Of a stretch of 64,000 nucleotides of DNA, positions 43,601 through 54,222 are shown in pieces. The notes beneath the pieces are model-generated. The model was not told the origin of the DNA and made no database searches. It saw only the letters and a program-made list of their open reading frames with translations. The position numbers and the translations under genes were made by a program. Every line of letters starts with the position of its first letter. The first letter of the stretch is position 1. This stretch comes from Rhodomyrtus psidioides. Its lineage: Eukaryota; Streptophyta; Magnoliopsida; Myrtales; Myrtaceae. The stretch is taken from assembly GCA_021437785.1 (NCBI GenBank), contig JAILYB010000104.1, positions 2,604,001-2,668,000 on the forward strand, read 5' to 3'.

Positions 43601-46600
43601 TAATGTTTTAAGCACTTTTGGGTCTCTGCACCTGTGCTAATTCAATTCAATTCATGTCTGAAAGTCTTTCTGTTGTATGTTGTTGGGAAGATCTTGCTCA
43701 GTAGGTTTGGTTCCTGTCTCTTCATATTTACTTGAGCTTGATGGCTGAACCTTTTCTCTCTAGGTGGTGCACTGAAGCCAACTGATGTGGAGCCATTATG
43801 GGTTCATGTTACATGTGCTTGGTTTCGACCTGAAGTTGCCTTTGCAAGTGACGAGAAGATGGAGCCTGCTATTGGGATCTTAAGCATTCCGTCAAATTCT
43901 TTTGTTAAGGTTAGAGCCTGTCTCAGAAATCGAATTCCCAGTTTTTTCTTTTTCCAAATTCAACCTAGTTCGGTATGTATGGAAAAAAAAATCCTTATTC
44001 AGCATCTTACATCGAATCAAGAGATGATAAAGCATTTAGTAATGTGAAGCTTTTAATATCCGTGGCATAATGTTCCAAATTTAATATTTGCCTCAATGAT
44101 AAATTCGTCAGGTATATTACATATTTTATAAATTGTAGAGTATGTTATTTTTACTTTAATTTTGCTCGTCTTTAGGTCAGTAATTTTGTCTTAAGTCTTG
44201 TCTTTTATCATTTCTGCAATTATCTTTTCAACGTAACCCTTGCTGTCAGTCTGGTGTGTATCCTGTTGGTGTGTTTGGCTTTATTTCACTTGAATATGTT
44301 GTTGATGGTTAATATGTGAATCAAACCTCAGATATGCGTTATTTGTAAGCAAATTCATGGTTCCTGTACGCAATGCTGCAAATGCTCAACATATTACCAT
44401 GCAATGTGTGCATCAAGGGCAGGGTATCGGATGGAGGTGAGTCATCACAACCTTCAGAACTTGGGTAGTTGTCCAGTTTACTATATTTATTTGACTAAAG
44501 TCCAAATACTGTTGCTTGACGGTATAACTGGAGCCAACAAAGTTAGTAGGTACTTTTGGGTTAGTAGTAACATATCTGTCTTGTTTATTTAGAAAAGAGA
44601 TTGGGAACATGGATGTCTCTTCTTAAAGTATATTTGTTTTTTGGTCTTTCAGTTACATAGCTTGGAGAAAAATGGGAAACAGATTACAAGGATGATCTCT
44701 TATTGCGCTTATCACCGGTATGGACTCACTTCTGTGTTCTCACAATAATGATGGGCTCGCTTGACTCCACTGTTCACCCTCCAGATATAAATCCTTGTTT
44801 TTTCCTCATTTTTTTATCCTAATTATAGGTTATTTACCTCCTTGAATTGATAAACTGGATATCTTGCCAAATATTTAGGCCCTCTACATAGTGTCCTCCT
44901 TTCCTCCATGAATGCCTAATTTGAATAAGCCTTTTTCATTCTCTCACAAGTTCAGTCACCGTACCTGTACATTTCTGTGCATTTTATATTCAATTCACAA
45001 CTACAGAGTATGTTCTCTTTCCTTAGAGAAGGAAAGCTCTAGCACCTCCCTTCTCCTTCAGTTTTGAGAATATGTTCTCCTTCTAGCCATATCTACCCGG
45101 AGAAACTTGAACCAAACTCATGGCTCTACAATTCCTTTCAACAAATTGCCTGGATCACCAAGCACTGCCCATGTCTTCGTAACTCATTATCACTATTGGT
45201 TTAGACTTAATGATTTTTTCTTTTGGTTCAGGGCCCCAAATCCGGATACTGTTCTCATCATACAAACTCCTGCAGGGGTTTATTCCGCAAAAAGCCTTAT
45301 ACAAAACAAAAGGAGGGGTGGTTCAAGGCTCATCTCATCTAGACCAATGATTGAAGATGTTCCAACGGTAGAAATCAGTGAATTGGATCCACTCTCTGCT
45401 GCAAGATGCCGGGTCTTTAGAAGATTGAAAAATAACCGGAAGGTTCAATCTCACAACTTTCTCGATCCATCTGATTGTTTGTTGCTTGCATAACATGACA
45501 AGGATAGTCTTGTACTTATCTGCCTTTGACTTTTTGTCTTGCTAGAGATCTGAGGAAGAAGCTATTCCTCACAGAGTCAAAGGATCTTGCCATCATTCTC
45601 TAGGCATAATTGACAGTTTGAACAAATTTAGAGTAAATCCGTGTCCTTTTCTAGTTGCTTTTGTGTTTTTAATCTGCAAATCAAAAGTTGAGACATGTGC
45701 AGCTCCTGATTACTGTCATTTCATCTGCAGGAAATAGACGAGCCCAATACATTCTCGTCATTCCGTGAAAGACTACACTACTTGCAGGCAAATGCTCGTC
45801 ATTTCACGCTCTTTTGCTGTTTTGTCTTTTCGTTTTACCCTGCTTTCTAATTCCACATTTTGGTATTGATATGACTACAGAGAACTGAACATGATCGAGC
45901 TTGCTTCGGTAGATCTGGAATACATGGGTGGGGACTATTTGCGAGAAGGAATATCCAAGAAGGAGAGATGGTAAATGCCATGTCCTTGGCCTTTTTATGT
46001 GCGCTTTGTTTGGGTGGATCTTGGGCATTGAGCATATTTTCATATGGCATGGCGATAATAAATTTGCAGGAGACATCGGGTTGTAACGAGGAATGCCTGT
46101 GTATTTTCTTGGTGTGCTGTCTATATCATATTTTTTAGCTGACACCTGGGGCCGATGTATGGTGCATTCTCTTTTACGTATTTGATCTGGAAAATGCAGA
46201 GGGAAAAAATGGGATATTTGCATCCAGTAATTGTTGGATTCACCATGTGATGCAGATTCTTCCATTCATACACTGTGAACATCGTGTCATCCTCTGCAGG
46301 TTATTGAATATCGAGGGGAGCAGGTGAGGCGTAGCGTTGCAGATCTTAGGGAGGCAAAGTACCGACTGGAAGGGAAGGACTGTTATGTAAGTTTTTAAGC
46401 ATTGGAGTGCAGAGCTTTTCATAATTCCATCCCTGTTTTCTCATTGATATATGTTGTTTTCAATTGATTTCCTGTTTCTTCCTCGAGAAATTGAATGTGA
46501 GCTAATCCTGATTGCAGTTATTTAAGATCAGCGAAGAAGTAGTGGTGGATGCTACTGATAAAGGAAATATAGCACGTCTCATCAACCATTCGGTAGGTTT

Positions 46601-46953
46601 CTTCAAATACGGGCCCTCATCTCTATTATTCAAATGTAGGACTCTTCTCATGATCTCTTGGTTTCTCTGCCGCGCAGTGTATGCCCAATTGCTATGCACG
46701 AATCATGAGTGTAGGCCACGACGAGAGCCGAATAGTTCTTATTGCCAAGACCAACGTGTCAGCTGGCGATGAACTAACGTATCTCTCTCTCTCTCTCTCT
46801 CTTCACTGATATACACATGCATATACTGTGTGTATCTGAATTATCTGTGGCGTTTTTGGCAGGTATGATTACTTGTTCGATCCGGATGAGCCAGACGAAT
46901 TCAAAGTTCCCTGCTTATGCAAAGCTCCAAACTGCCGGCAATTCATGAATTAG
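38139..46953 (+). CDS. ATX3/4/5-type histone H3K4 methyltransferase (trithorax-like)
   Basis: Nuclear SET protein predicted to methylate histone H3 Lys4. 23 exons: 38139-39071, 39183-39239, 39327-39540, 39951-40079, 40222-40290, 40388-40456, 40547-40638, 40843-40935, 41094-41229, 42679-42784, 42863-42962, 43287-43411, 43764-43909, 44332-44436, 44653-44717, 45232-45442, 45546-45632, 45731-45787, 45881-45970, 46300-46386, 46518-46592, 46678-46778, 46863-46953. About 1,078 aa, near the usual 1,020-1,080. PWWP about 257-340 (GDIVWAKSGEFEPFWPAIVI); PHD about 450-509 (CGICKKIWNHSDSGSW); extended PHD about 640-790 (CAVCRWVEDWDYNKIIICNR); SET about 938-1055 (GRSGIHGWGLFARR, RLINHSCMPNC, ELTYDYLFD); post-SET CLCKAPNC. 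FYRN/FYRC domains of ATX1/2 are absent. Oddities: one extra G in exon 2 (near 39190) breaks the frame inside PWWP, and intron 18 uses a GC donor. The start MIIKRKLKSRMPRLKRRK fits the family. Confidence 0.92.
40643..40680. repeat. (CT)n microsatellite in ATX intron 7
   Basis: About 18-19 CT units just after the exon 7 donor. Confidence 0.9.
41680..42028 (-). mobile_element. Probable Copia-type LTR fragment in ATX intron 9
   Basis: Read on the minus strand it begins TGTTGGGGTGTG, has a GGGGGCAGCACCCCC-like segment and a TATATATACCC TATA-like motif, and further on resembles typical Copia LTR interiors. The far end and a target duplication were not found, so it is either a truncated solo LTR or a misassignment. 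Confidence 0.4.
42145..42329 (+). mobile_element. Short retroposon (SINE/LINE tail) in ATX intron 9
   Basis: A 185-bp insertion flanked by a perfect 15-bp duplication TTGATTAGTTTGTAA (42130-42144 and 42330-42344), as made by target-primed reverse transcription. The 3' part contains CCCCAACTAGTTTGGGATAA followed by a GATGTT/GATGCT tail. The CCCCAACTAGTTTGGGAT word is typical of the 3' end of Au-type plant SINEs and their partner LINEs (from memory). The body is short, so this is probably a 5'-truncated copy. Confidence 0.7.
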
Positions 46954-47740
46954 GTTTTTGCACAGCACAGTCGATTTGTTTCTCCACAAGGAGGCAAACT
47001 AACCCATCTTGCGAAACGAGTGACTTTTAGGTTTCAGAGTTATGATTGTAATTCTTGTGAAAAGGAGTAGCTCAGAATCAAATCTGCTTCTTTTTGACGA
47101 TTGGTTTTTTCTTTTCCGGCTCAATAAGTAGTAGTTGATTAGTAGGAATGTTGGGCTTCTCTTGTTTGTGTATATTTGGTCATACTCATATTTCATAGTC
47201 CCTAATCAAATGCTAACCAAATTTTCTCAGGTTGCATGTGCATGTGTGTCAGTTGTCTGCTAATAACCGCTTGTAAATTACCGAGTGTCCAACATGTAAA
47301 TCGAGTGAGGTGGGGCGTCCACTGTATCTATTTTGAAGATCGACGACAGTTCAAGATGCTCGGATATTGAACTATTATTAAGGGTGGAAGTTCGGAACGC
47401 TCTTGCCTGCTTCCGGTGTTTGAGGCGGGGCACGTCCACCTGATCTATAAGGGTGGATCTGCTGACGGAGCGTGCAATTATGTCTCAAAAATGTTTTTCA
47501 AATGTGACATGACCACAGATCACCCATTAAAAGAGGGAAACCATTGACGCCGGGCCAGCTCAAAAAAGCAGAACTCTGCACAGTTGGGGATGCCGTACAC
47601 GTCCCTCCCAACAAAAAACTCAGTGCGATTATGAACCTGAAAATACACGAGAAACAAAAACATGGTACTCGGCATGCTGTCGAATGCCAGCTCCATTTTC
47701 TATGGTCTGGTGCATAGATGAGTGGCTACCCGGGAGCACC
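46954..47740. other. 3' flank of ATX gene with a decayed copy of a local repeat
   Basis: Probable 3' UTR to about 47200. The part 47245-47400 ('gtctgctaataaccgc', 'gcgtccactgtatct', 'ctcggatattgaa') is a diverged copy of 47775-47915 and of the 54.0-54.2 kb repeats. No gene. Confidence 0.6.
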
Positions 47741-47744
47741 TAAT

Positions 47745-48862
47745 ATTTTCTCGCTGCATGCATGCATGGGTGTTAGAATTTTGACCAAACTCTGCAACAC
47801 GTGTGCGCTAATAACCGCATGTACTAATTGCCAAGTGAAAACCGGGTAAGTCGAATGAGGGGTGGCGTCCACTGTATCTAATTCGAAGATCGAGCACAGT
47901 TCGAGCTACTCGAATATCGAAATATGAAAGTTACATATTTCATGGAACTAATTATATAGTTTATTTGTGGCGAAACTATATATTCTTACGAGGACTGACA
48001 ATATATCATTTTTAATTTTTTAGCCGTTGATGGGGTTACCATGACTATTTTCCTTTTATGTCATGCGTTTTTTGAATATGGAATTCCCTATTTCGGATCT
48101 CCATAGACTTTATAGTATAAATTTCAAGCTGCTTCTTGACAGATATTACAAACGATTTTAAAAAGATACGCTTAAAATCTTTTCGGTAATGACAACATAT
48201 TGCTTTTGAGGATGGTAATACACGGCGCTCCTAGTATACATGCTAGAATATAGCAGAAGCCACTGCAAATTCACCATTGTTCCCTCTTAAATAACTGAAT
48301 GTTTTATGGAACACAGGTTTAACCCAATCAAGTATAAAATTCACCCATCTACCGAATCTACAATATGATGTTTTCGCAAAATCAACCATTATCAAAGTCT
48401 AATCTCCAAGAGTTTTAATAGGGGAAAAAAAAAAAGACAGAGAACGAACTGAACTGAACCGTTTATCGTGTGCATTGAATCAGATGAGTAAACAATAACA
48501 AGGTCTTAGCAAAAAATTAGAAAGAAAATCCATTCTTTCCTTTTACTAAACTTGGCGACTATTTACCAAAGAAAGGAAAAAAAAAATTGCAGTGCCACAC
48601 TAAAAGACAAACCCTTGATCAGTCAGAGCTGACTCCCCACAAACACTCTCTTGCTTCTTTTCCAGGCAGTACGATGAAGGCCAAGCGCAGCTCGTCGCGA
48701 GCCAAGTCAGACTCTACCCGAAACGACCAAATCTGGACGTGGTCGTCAAGCTTGAGCTTGTTATCCCTTACAAACTGGGGCCAGCCGGACCTCAAGATGT
48801 ACATATACGACGGCCTCGACCCTTTGCCACCATCCATTTCTCCTAATTCGCCCTTCTTCTTC
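47745..48862. repeat. Segmental duplication, block A (intact arrangement)
   Basis: Begins with GCATGCATGCATGGGTGTTAG and runs through the 3' flank into the last codons of the B3 gene. The same order recurs at 54117-59946. Block A lacks the hAT-like and Ogre LTR insertions found in the other copy, so it shows both pre-insertion sites. Confidence 0.9.
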
Positions 48863-49992
48863 TTCAACGATCCGGCCTCCTCTTCGCCAGGGATAGCCAT
48901 TTGACCTTTGGGTTTTTTGTTCATCACCCACAGTCTCAACTTGAGGACCCTCTCTCCTAGATCGTCTTCTGCGGAACGGTAGCGAAGCACCCTCACATCT
49001 TTATCAATAGACGCTTTCAACAAATTCTTCTCGTCGTCCCTCAAGAATTCGGAGTCGATGATTTGATTCATGGGGATCGACACGCGACAAAGTGCGCCGC
49101 TCACGTCCGATTGGGTCAAGCGCTTCTGTATGACCAATCGCACCTCTTTGCCGCCCAAAACCCGAATGATATGATCCTTCAAATCTTGAGGCATGTCGGG
49201 TCGGTCCTCTCTGCCCTTCGCCCACTTCTTATTCACTTGGTTTTCGCTTTTCTTCCTAGGACACCGCCCCTTCTTCCTCGAGGACGACGGCGACAATGAC
49301 GCCGACTTTCTCGCAAAACCGGACCCCTCGGCGCCCTCTATCCTGGACCATGCGCGTGAGCCGGAGTTCGACTCGGGATCATCATCCTTCACCGAGCACC
49401 TATTATTCCCTTTATTATTGCTTATCTCTCCGCAACTCCACTTCTTTCTCGACAATGGGGCTACGGCAAAACCCAACCCCTCGGCTCCCTCTAATTGAGA
49501 GCATGCGTGCGACTCCAAGTTCCACTCATGATAAACATCCTTGTTCGTGTGCTTCCTCGCTTCCTCATCGGCTTTCTTGCTACAACACTTCCTCTTTCTC
49601 GACGACAGCAACAACATTGCCGCCAAACCCAGTTCCTTGGCGTCTTCTAATTCGGTGAGTGCACACGTCTGCAGTTTCCAGTCAAGATCGTCGCCATGTT
49701 TACGTTTCCCAGTGCTCTTTCTGCTGGCTTCACTGGCACGTCTCATCGACTCCTCAGTCGTCAATGCCGTCTTTCCCTCTACTGCACGTGATTTTTCCTT
49801 CTCTTTCTTGGCCTTTTCCCTCTGCAACTTCTTCTCCTTTTTATAATTTTTCCTTGCGGCCTTGCACACCTCCGACAGTGCCCAGAATCGGAAGCAGTCA
49901 TCAGGGATTCCTTCATTCTTGACATTGCTGAAATCCTCCGGCCTCACTCCTGAATCCATCACCGATTTCCCATAACCATCGAAAGTTGCCAT
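48619..49992 (-). CDS. DUF313/B3 domain protein (REM-like)
   Basis: Single-exon gene, 457 aa. The N-terminal 40 residues include DDCFRFWALSEVCKAARKNY, followed by a Lys/Glu-rich basic stretch (50-75) that could serve as a nuclear signal. Three degenerate repeats of about 45-50 aa follow (about 102-139, 154-190, 206-249), each with an Ala/Ser-L/I-E-G/D-A core followed by a Ser/Arg/Lys/Cys-rich tail. The C-terminal DUF313-type B3 domain spans about 265-446, with KEVRLVIQKRLTQSDV, GERVLKLRLWVMNKK, SYMYILRSGWPQFVRDNKL and VQIWSFRVES. B3 domains bind DNA in the nucleus; members of this subfamily have few known targets. The start is the only Met giving the conserved-looking N terminus. A TATATAG lies about 70 bp upstream on the minus strand. 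A 3'-end copy lies at 59748-59946. Confidence 0.85.
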   Translation of the reverse strand: MATFDGYGKSVMDSGVRPEDFSNVKNEGIPDDCFRFWALSEVCKAARKNYKKEKKLQREKAKKEKEKSRAVEGKTALTTEESMRRASEASRKSTGKRKHGDDLDWKLQTCALTELEDAKELGLAAMLLLSSRKRKCCSKKADEEARKHTNKDVYHEWNLESHACSQLEGAEGLGFAVAPLSRKKWSCGEISNNKGNNRCSVKDDDPESNSGSRAWSRIEGAEGSGFARKSASLSPSSSRKKGRCPRKKSENQVNKKWAKGREDRPDMPQDLKDHIIRVLGGKEVRLVIQKRLTQSDVSGALCRVSIPMNQIIDSEFLRDDEKNLLKASIDKDVRVLRYRSAEDDLGERVLKLRLWVMNKKPKGQMAIPGEEEAGSLKKKKGELGEMDGGKGSRPSYMYILRSGWPQFVRDNKLKLDDHVQIWSFRVESDLARDELRLAFIVLPGKEARECLWGVSSD

Positions 49993-50058
49993 GACAACGA
50001 TCTTTCCTCTCTCAACGACAATATCCTCGAATAGAGCGATCTCTCAGTGTGTATACAG

Positions 50059-50065
50059 CTATATA
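50059..50065 (-). promoter_or_regulatory. Possible TATA box of B3 gene
   Basis: TATATAG on the minus strand, about 67 bp before the ATG at 49992, leaving a leader of roughly 40 nt. Confidence 0.4.
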
Positions 50066-50069
50066 TCAT

Positions 50070-51539
50070 GTAGTTCGGTTGTGACTAAAAAGGAATCTTT
50101 TAGAAATCCAAAAGGAATTCGGCTTGGACTCAAGCCGTGCGTATCAAATCTTGTAACTTTTCTTTTTGGTCAAAAACTAATCTTATAACTTACCAATACT
50201 AATTCGCTATATGCGCAAGATGCTGAAAAAGGAAATAAAGCTGTTTGATGTGGTGTTTGCTTGGAGGAAAATTATTGGACAAAGGAAAAATGTTTTTAAG
50301 GTAAATAATTAGTTTTTGGTTGTTTGGTGTTGTATGGAAAAAGCTTTTTCAATGTCTAGATCTTATTTTCAAGAGCAATCTCTAAGCTATCATAGTATTT
50401 TGTTCCTAATATCATATAATAAGATGATGACAAAATCCTTGTCGTCTAAGATATCACTAATTTTTTTTTTTCGGGGGGTCAGATGAGATATCACTAATTT
50501 AGGGGGTACAATTTTTAAGCTTTCTTATTATCAAGATTAAGCCAACTAAAGAAAGGATGCCAGCAAAATAGTAAGTGCAGATAATTAACAAACTTAATCT
50601 GTCATTGCAAATAAAACACCACGTCAGAACAATTCTCCGTTCTACGTAAGAGATCATGAGGAAAGGGAGCTTCGAGAAACGATTTCTTGTTTTCAGGATA
50701 GAACTCAACTTTAAGTACGTACGGTTGGTTTTCCTTGACCGGTAAAATCTTTTCTGCTTATTATCCACTTTCAACGAAGTAAGCGAGTGAAAATTTGAAA
50801 TATCGTTTCATGCAACTCATTTTCATGAAAACAAACACAAACTATAGGTTTTAATTTTATTTCCGAAGGAAGAAAAAAAACATGTGCTCTCTCATTTTAG
50901 GAATAATAATCAATTTATTCGTTGAGGTCATTACTTCATTGGTAAACATTTTTTTTTAAAAAAAAAAGCGAATTAAGATATGACGACTTCGAGAAAATGG
51001 ATTTGAGCCAATTAGTTAACAGAAGGGAAAAGAGAGCAAGAAGTGAAGAGCTTGGATAGCACGGCGTCTTCCTCGCGCGCAGTCGCCTCGTCGCGCTTGA
51101 TCAGTCGCTGACCGCGGTCATACCTTCCTTGAATCAGGTAAACCCGAGCCTCTGTCTCTGTCTTTGCCTCTCTTTCACCAGAATGTGCTGAGTTTCATCT
51201 TCACCGCCCGCGTGTAGTGTAGGCTTAGTCGCACGTTGCGCGCTCTTGTGATTTCGTTGTGCTGCCGTCTTTGGTCGTGACAAGTTGATAACTCCCTTTT
51301 ATCCCATTCCTGCGTGCCCTTTGATTGTTCGGTTTAGTTTTCGGTGGACCTTTTTCATTTCGTCTTTGAACGAGTGATAGACTGAGTATCTCGGCTCGGG
51401 GGGGCCGGGGCTCCTGCGGACAAATAAAAGAGGAGCTCGATTCTACAAGAGAACTACTCCCATAAGTCCTCTAGCCTCTTTGCCATTTCTCATTCAGTTG
51501 GTGCTGTGCTTGGTAAAAAAAGGAACTTGGTAGAAAAGG
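50070..51539. other. Intergenic sequence, possible orphan leader exon near 51.05 kb
   Basis: AT-rich to about 51040. 51050-51139 is GC/CT-rich and ends CAG|GTAAAC, like a non-coding first exon with a donor, but no coding exon follows. Weakly supported. Confidence 0.3.
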
Positions 51540-52060
51540 AAGCTTTTTTTTTTTTTTTTGTGTTCTGGTTTTGGGCGAGAGAAGCGAGAAGGCGGACCAA
51601 GAGAAGAAAAAGGAGCTCGTGAAAACTGAGGACAAAGAGCAAGAGGGCCAAGGAGGCTCATACAGTAAGAGAATGGGTCGAGTCGCGTCGGACCCGACGA
51701 GGATGGCGGCGAGTGTCGATCGACGAGCGGCGGCCGAAGGCTAGAGATGGGAACTTCGGTGATGCCCGAGAGTTCTCTGTGAAACTCACAGATGCGGAAG
51801 TCCCGAAGAGAAAAGAGTAGAAAGCAGGAAAACAAAAAAAAAAAAAATGCAGAAGGAGGATGAGTTTGGCATCTGGATTGGACGCCGCGTCGATGATGGA
51901 GAAGCCTCAATGAAGCTCTGTACGGGAGAGGCGCCGTAGAGAAGATGGACCTGGGAAGAGAGTGACCTAGAGAAAATAGATACAAAGGATTTTAAAAAAA
52001 TTAAATAAAACAACACAAAGCAAAACAAAAAGAAGAGGAGCACTAAAACGTAATATATCA
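51540..52060 (-). mobile_element. Ogre/Tat-type LTR internal fragment
   Basis: The segment about 51650-51790 is the reverse complement of a part of the solo LTR near 57830-57945. Shared words include 'gatgggaacttcgg', 'cgacgaggatggcggcgag' and 'gagttctctgtg'. The minus-strand frames across it also run through the LTR copy. The ends are not definable. Confidence 0.55.
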
Positions 52061-52101
52061 GTTTGTGTGGACGTTGGGGCTCTCCTCGCTTCTTGGACCA
52101 A

Positions 52102-52854
52102 GGGCGCGCAAGGAAACACTTCTGCAAAAGAAATCATTTCTGAAGCTGAAGTTGATTTTTCAACTTCTCCATCAAAAGTTGATTTTTGATCAAAGAAATG
52201 TGTTTGATAAAATTTCTACGTCTGAAATTTTAAATTTGCAAACATTATTAACAAAATCTCTCACGGTGGTGTTCGGTGGAGGGCGGCGGCCGGCAACCGG
52301 CGGCGGCCGCGAGGTGGCGGCGACCATAGGGGGAGCGGCTGGCGACCGACGGCAGGCGGCCGGTGACCAACGGCGGGCGGTGGACGGCGACCGGCGGCTG
52401 GCGGTGGACTGCGGCCGGCAGAGAGCGGGCAACCGGCGACGGTCGGCGGCGAGAGGGGACCGGCGGCGGGCCGGCGACCTTCGGCGGCGGGAGGGCGACC
52501 AGCGACGGCGGGCGGGCGACCGGCGACGGTGGGCGACCGTCGTGAGGCGGGCTGTCGGTGGCTGCCGGCAGCCGGCGGGGGGCGAGCGGACGGCCGACGA
52601 TCGTAGGGCGCCAGCAGGCAGGCATTGGTCAGCGAAGACCGGTGTAGTTGAAAAAGTGATTTCTTTTTTAGAAGCTACAATTTTTAGCTTCTCAAAGTTG
52701 GCCAAAAATTCAACCAGAATTAGAAATCACTTCCAGAAATACTTCTGGAAATGATTTCTCAATATTTTTACCAAACGGCTTTCAACTTCAGAAGCACTTC
52801 TGAAGCGTCTTTACCAAACGTATTTCAGCTTCTAAAGTGTTACCATGCGCGCCC
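52102..52854. mobile_element. Harbinger-like MITE with GC-rich core
   Basis: A 753-bp element. The left end GGGCGCGCAAGGAAACACTT is matched by the right end read inward, GGGCGCGCATGGTAACACTT. The flanks are CAA (left) and TAA (right), an imperfect 3-bp duplication. The sub-terminal arms carry many 'gaagttgattttt/ cacttctg' words in both orientations. The core (about 52268-52625) is the CGGCGACCGGCGG-type minisatellite. No transposase. Confidence 0.75.
52268..52625. repeat. GC-rich degenerate minisatellite (MITE core)
   Basis: Variants of GGCGACCGGCGGCGGGC, all G/C-rich with frequent CGACC. Open frames on both strands are low-complexity Arg/Gly/Ala or Pro/Arg/Ser and non-coding. Confidence 0.85.
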
Positions 52855-52857
52855 TAA

Positions 52858-53845
52858 GGTAGCGCATGAAATCACTTCTTGGCCGAGAATAACTTCTAGG
52901 AAGGAAGTTGAACTTTTAGCTTTTGCTTTGGAGTAGAAGTTGAATTTTCAGCTTCTGCTTAAAAAGTTGATTTCTTATAGAGAAAAGCGTTTGATAACGA
53001 TTAAAAAAGACAAAGTTCGAAACATTATTAAAAAAATATTCGATGGTGACGACCGGTGGCGGCGAGCGGCGACGGCAGAAAGCCGACCTGCTGCCGGCGA
53101 GCGGCAACGAAAGACAGGCGACCTGCTGCTAGCGACCGGTGGCGGGCGGCGAATGACGACTACTGGGCGACCAGAGACGGCGACGGCGGCGGCGGCGGCG
53201 GCGGACCACTGGCGGCGGCGGCGGCGGACCACTGGCGGCGGAGGCCAGCTGGAGGAGGCCAACGACGGCGGCCGGCGAACGGAGACTAGTGGGCGACCGG
53301 CAGCAGCAGCAACCAGTGGCCGGCGACCGACGGCGACGGCGGCTAGTGGCCGACGACCGGCGGCAACAGCGGGCTACCGGCGACGACGGCGGGCGACCGG
53401 CGGGCGACCGACGGATGGCAGGCGACCGGCGGGCGACCGACTGACGGCTGGCAACCGGCGGGCGACCGACGGCGACGACGGGCAACCGGCGGACGGCGAG
53501 CGACCGAGGGCGACGGCGGGCCACCGGCGGACGGCGGGCGACCGACGGCGACGGCGAGCGACCGGCGGACGGCGGTCGACCGGCGGACGGCGGTCGACCG
53601 ACGGCGACGGCGGGCGACGGGCGGAGACGGCGGGCGACCGGCGGCGACGGGCGGAGACGGCGGGCGACCGGCGGCGACGGCGGACGACCGACGGCAGCGA
53701 TCGGGGGTCGACAGGTGGCCAGCCGCGACCAGTTGCCGGCGACCGGCAACGGCGGGCGATCGGGAGTCGGCAGCCGGCGAGCGGCCAATCGCTGCTAGTT
53801 GTCAGCGATCGTTGGCAGCGGCGGCGGCCGCGGTCGGCGAATTGA
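52858..53845. mobile_element. Second, truncated Harbinger-like MITE in tandem
   Basis: Starts with GGTAGCGCATGAAATCACTT, similar to the ends of the preceding element and separated from it only by TAA (52855-52857). The left arm repeats the order of 52102-52260 (cacttct words, 'gttgatttct', 'gcgtttgataa', 'acattatta'). The GC-rich core runs 53040-53840. The right arm and right terminal repeat are missing: the core ends directly at a Mutator-like MITE end (about 53846-53890). Confidence 0.65.
53040..53840. repeat. GC-rich degenerate minisatellite, 800 bp
   Basis: The longest of the three cores. Recurrent GGCGGGCGACCGGCGGCGAC-type units, very CpG-rich. Long frames on both strands (over 200 codons) come from the absence of A/T-rich stop codons. 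Confidence 0.85.
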
Positions 53846-54005
53846 TAAAAGCGCAATAAATTTTTAGATTTTTTGGACAATTTTACCATTCGCCTATTAT
53901 TTGAATTTCGACAAATGCCCCTGCTTTCATAAAAGTCCAAGAGAGCAGCAGAAGTTAATGGGAAATGATAGCAGAGCTTTTCCAGGGCTCTATCTGCATG
54001 CATGC
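53846..54005. repeat. Mutator-like MITE end plus flank, shared with 63.7-63.84 kb
   Basis: Contains 'gcgcaataaatttttagatt', then 'ggacaatttta', then a non-transposon flank ('ctattatttgaatttcgac', 'ccaagagagcagcagaagt', 'gcagagcttttccaggg'). The same order is present at about 63705-63840, so the MITE end and the flank were duplicated together. Confidence 0.75.
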
Positions 54006-54222
54006 ATGGGTGTTAGAATTTGACCAAACTCTGGAACAGATGTCTGCTAATAACAGCATGTACTAATTGCCAAGTGAAAACCGGGTAAATCGGACGAGGA
54101 GCTGAGGGCTATATCTGCATGCATGCATGGGTGTTAGAATTTGACCAAACACCGCAACAGGTGTCTGCTAATAACAGCATGTACTAATTGCCAAGTGAAA
54201 ACCGGGTAAATCGAACGAGGAG
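53991..54222. repeat. 121-bp tandem duplication
   Basis: Two units starting TATCTGCATGCATGCATGGG at 53991 and 54112. Both contain 'tgctaataacagcatgtact' and 'gaaaaccgggtaaatcg'. Related single copies occur at 47745 and (decayed) 47245. Confidence 0.9.

Noticed and set aside
49004..49922. Several plus-strand frames of 80-120 codons opposite the B3 gene
   Set aside because: Antisense shadows of the 457-codon minus-strand gene.
52065..54003. Open frames of 170-301 codons over 52.07-54.0 kb
   Set aside because: Same cause as above: GC-rich minisatellite inside MITEs, no start context, no family resemblance.
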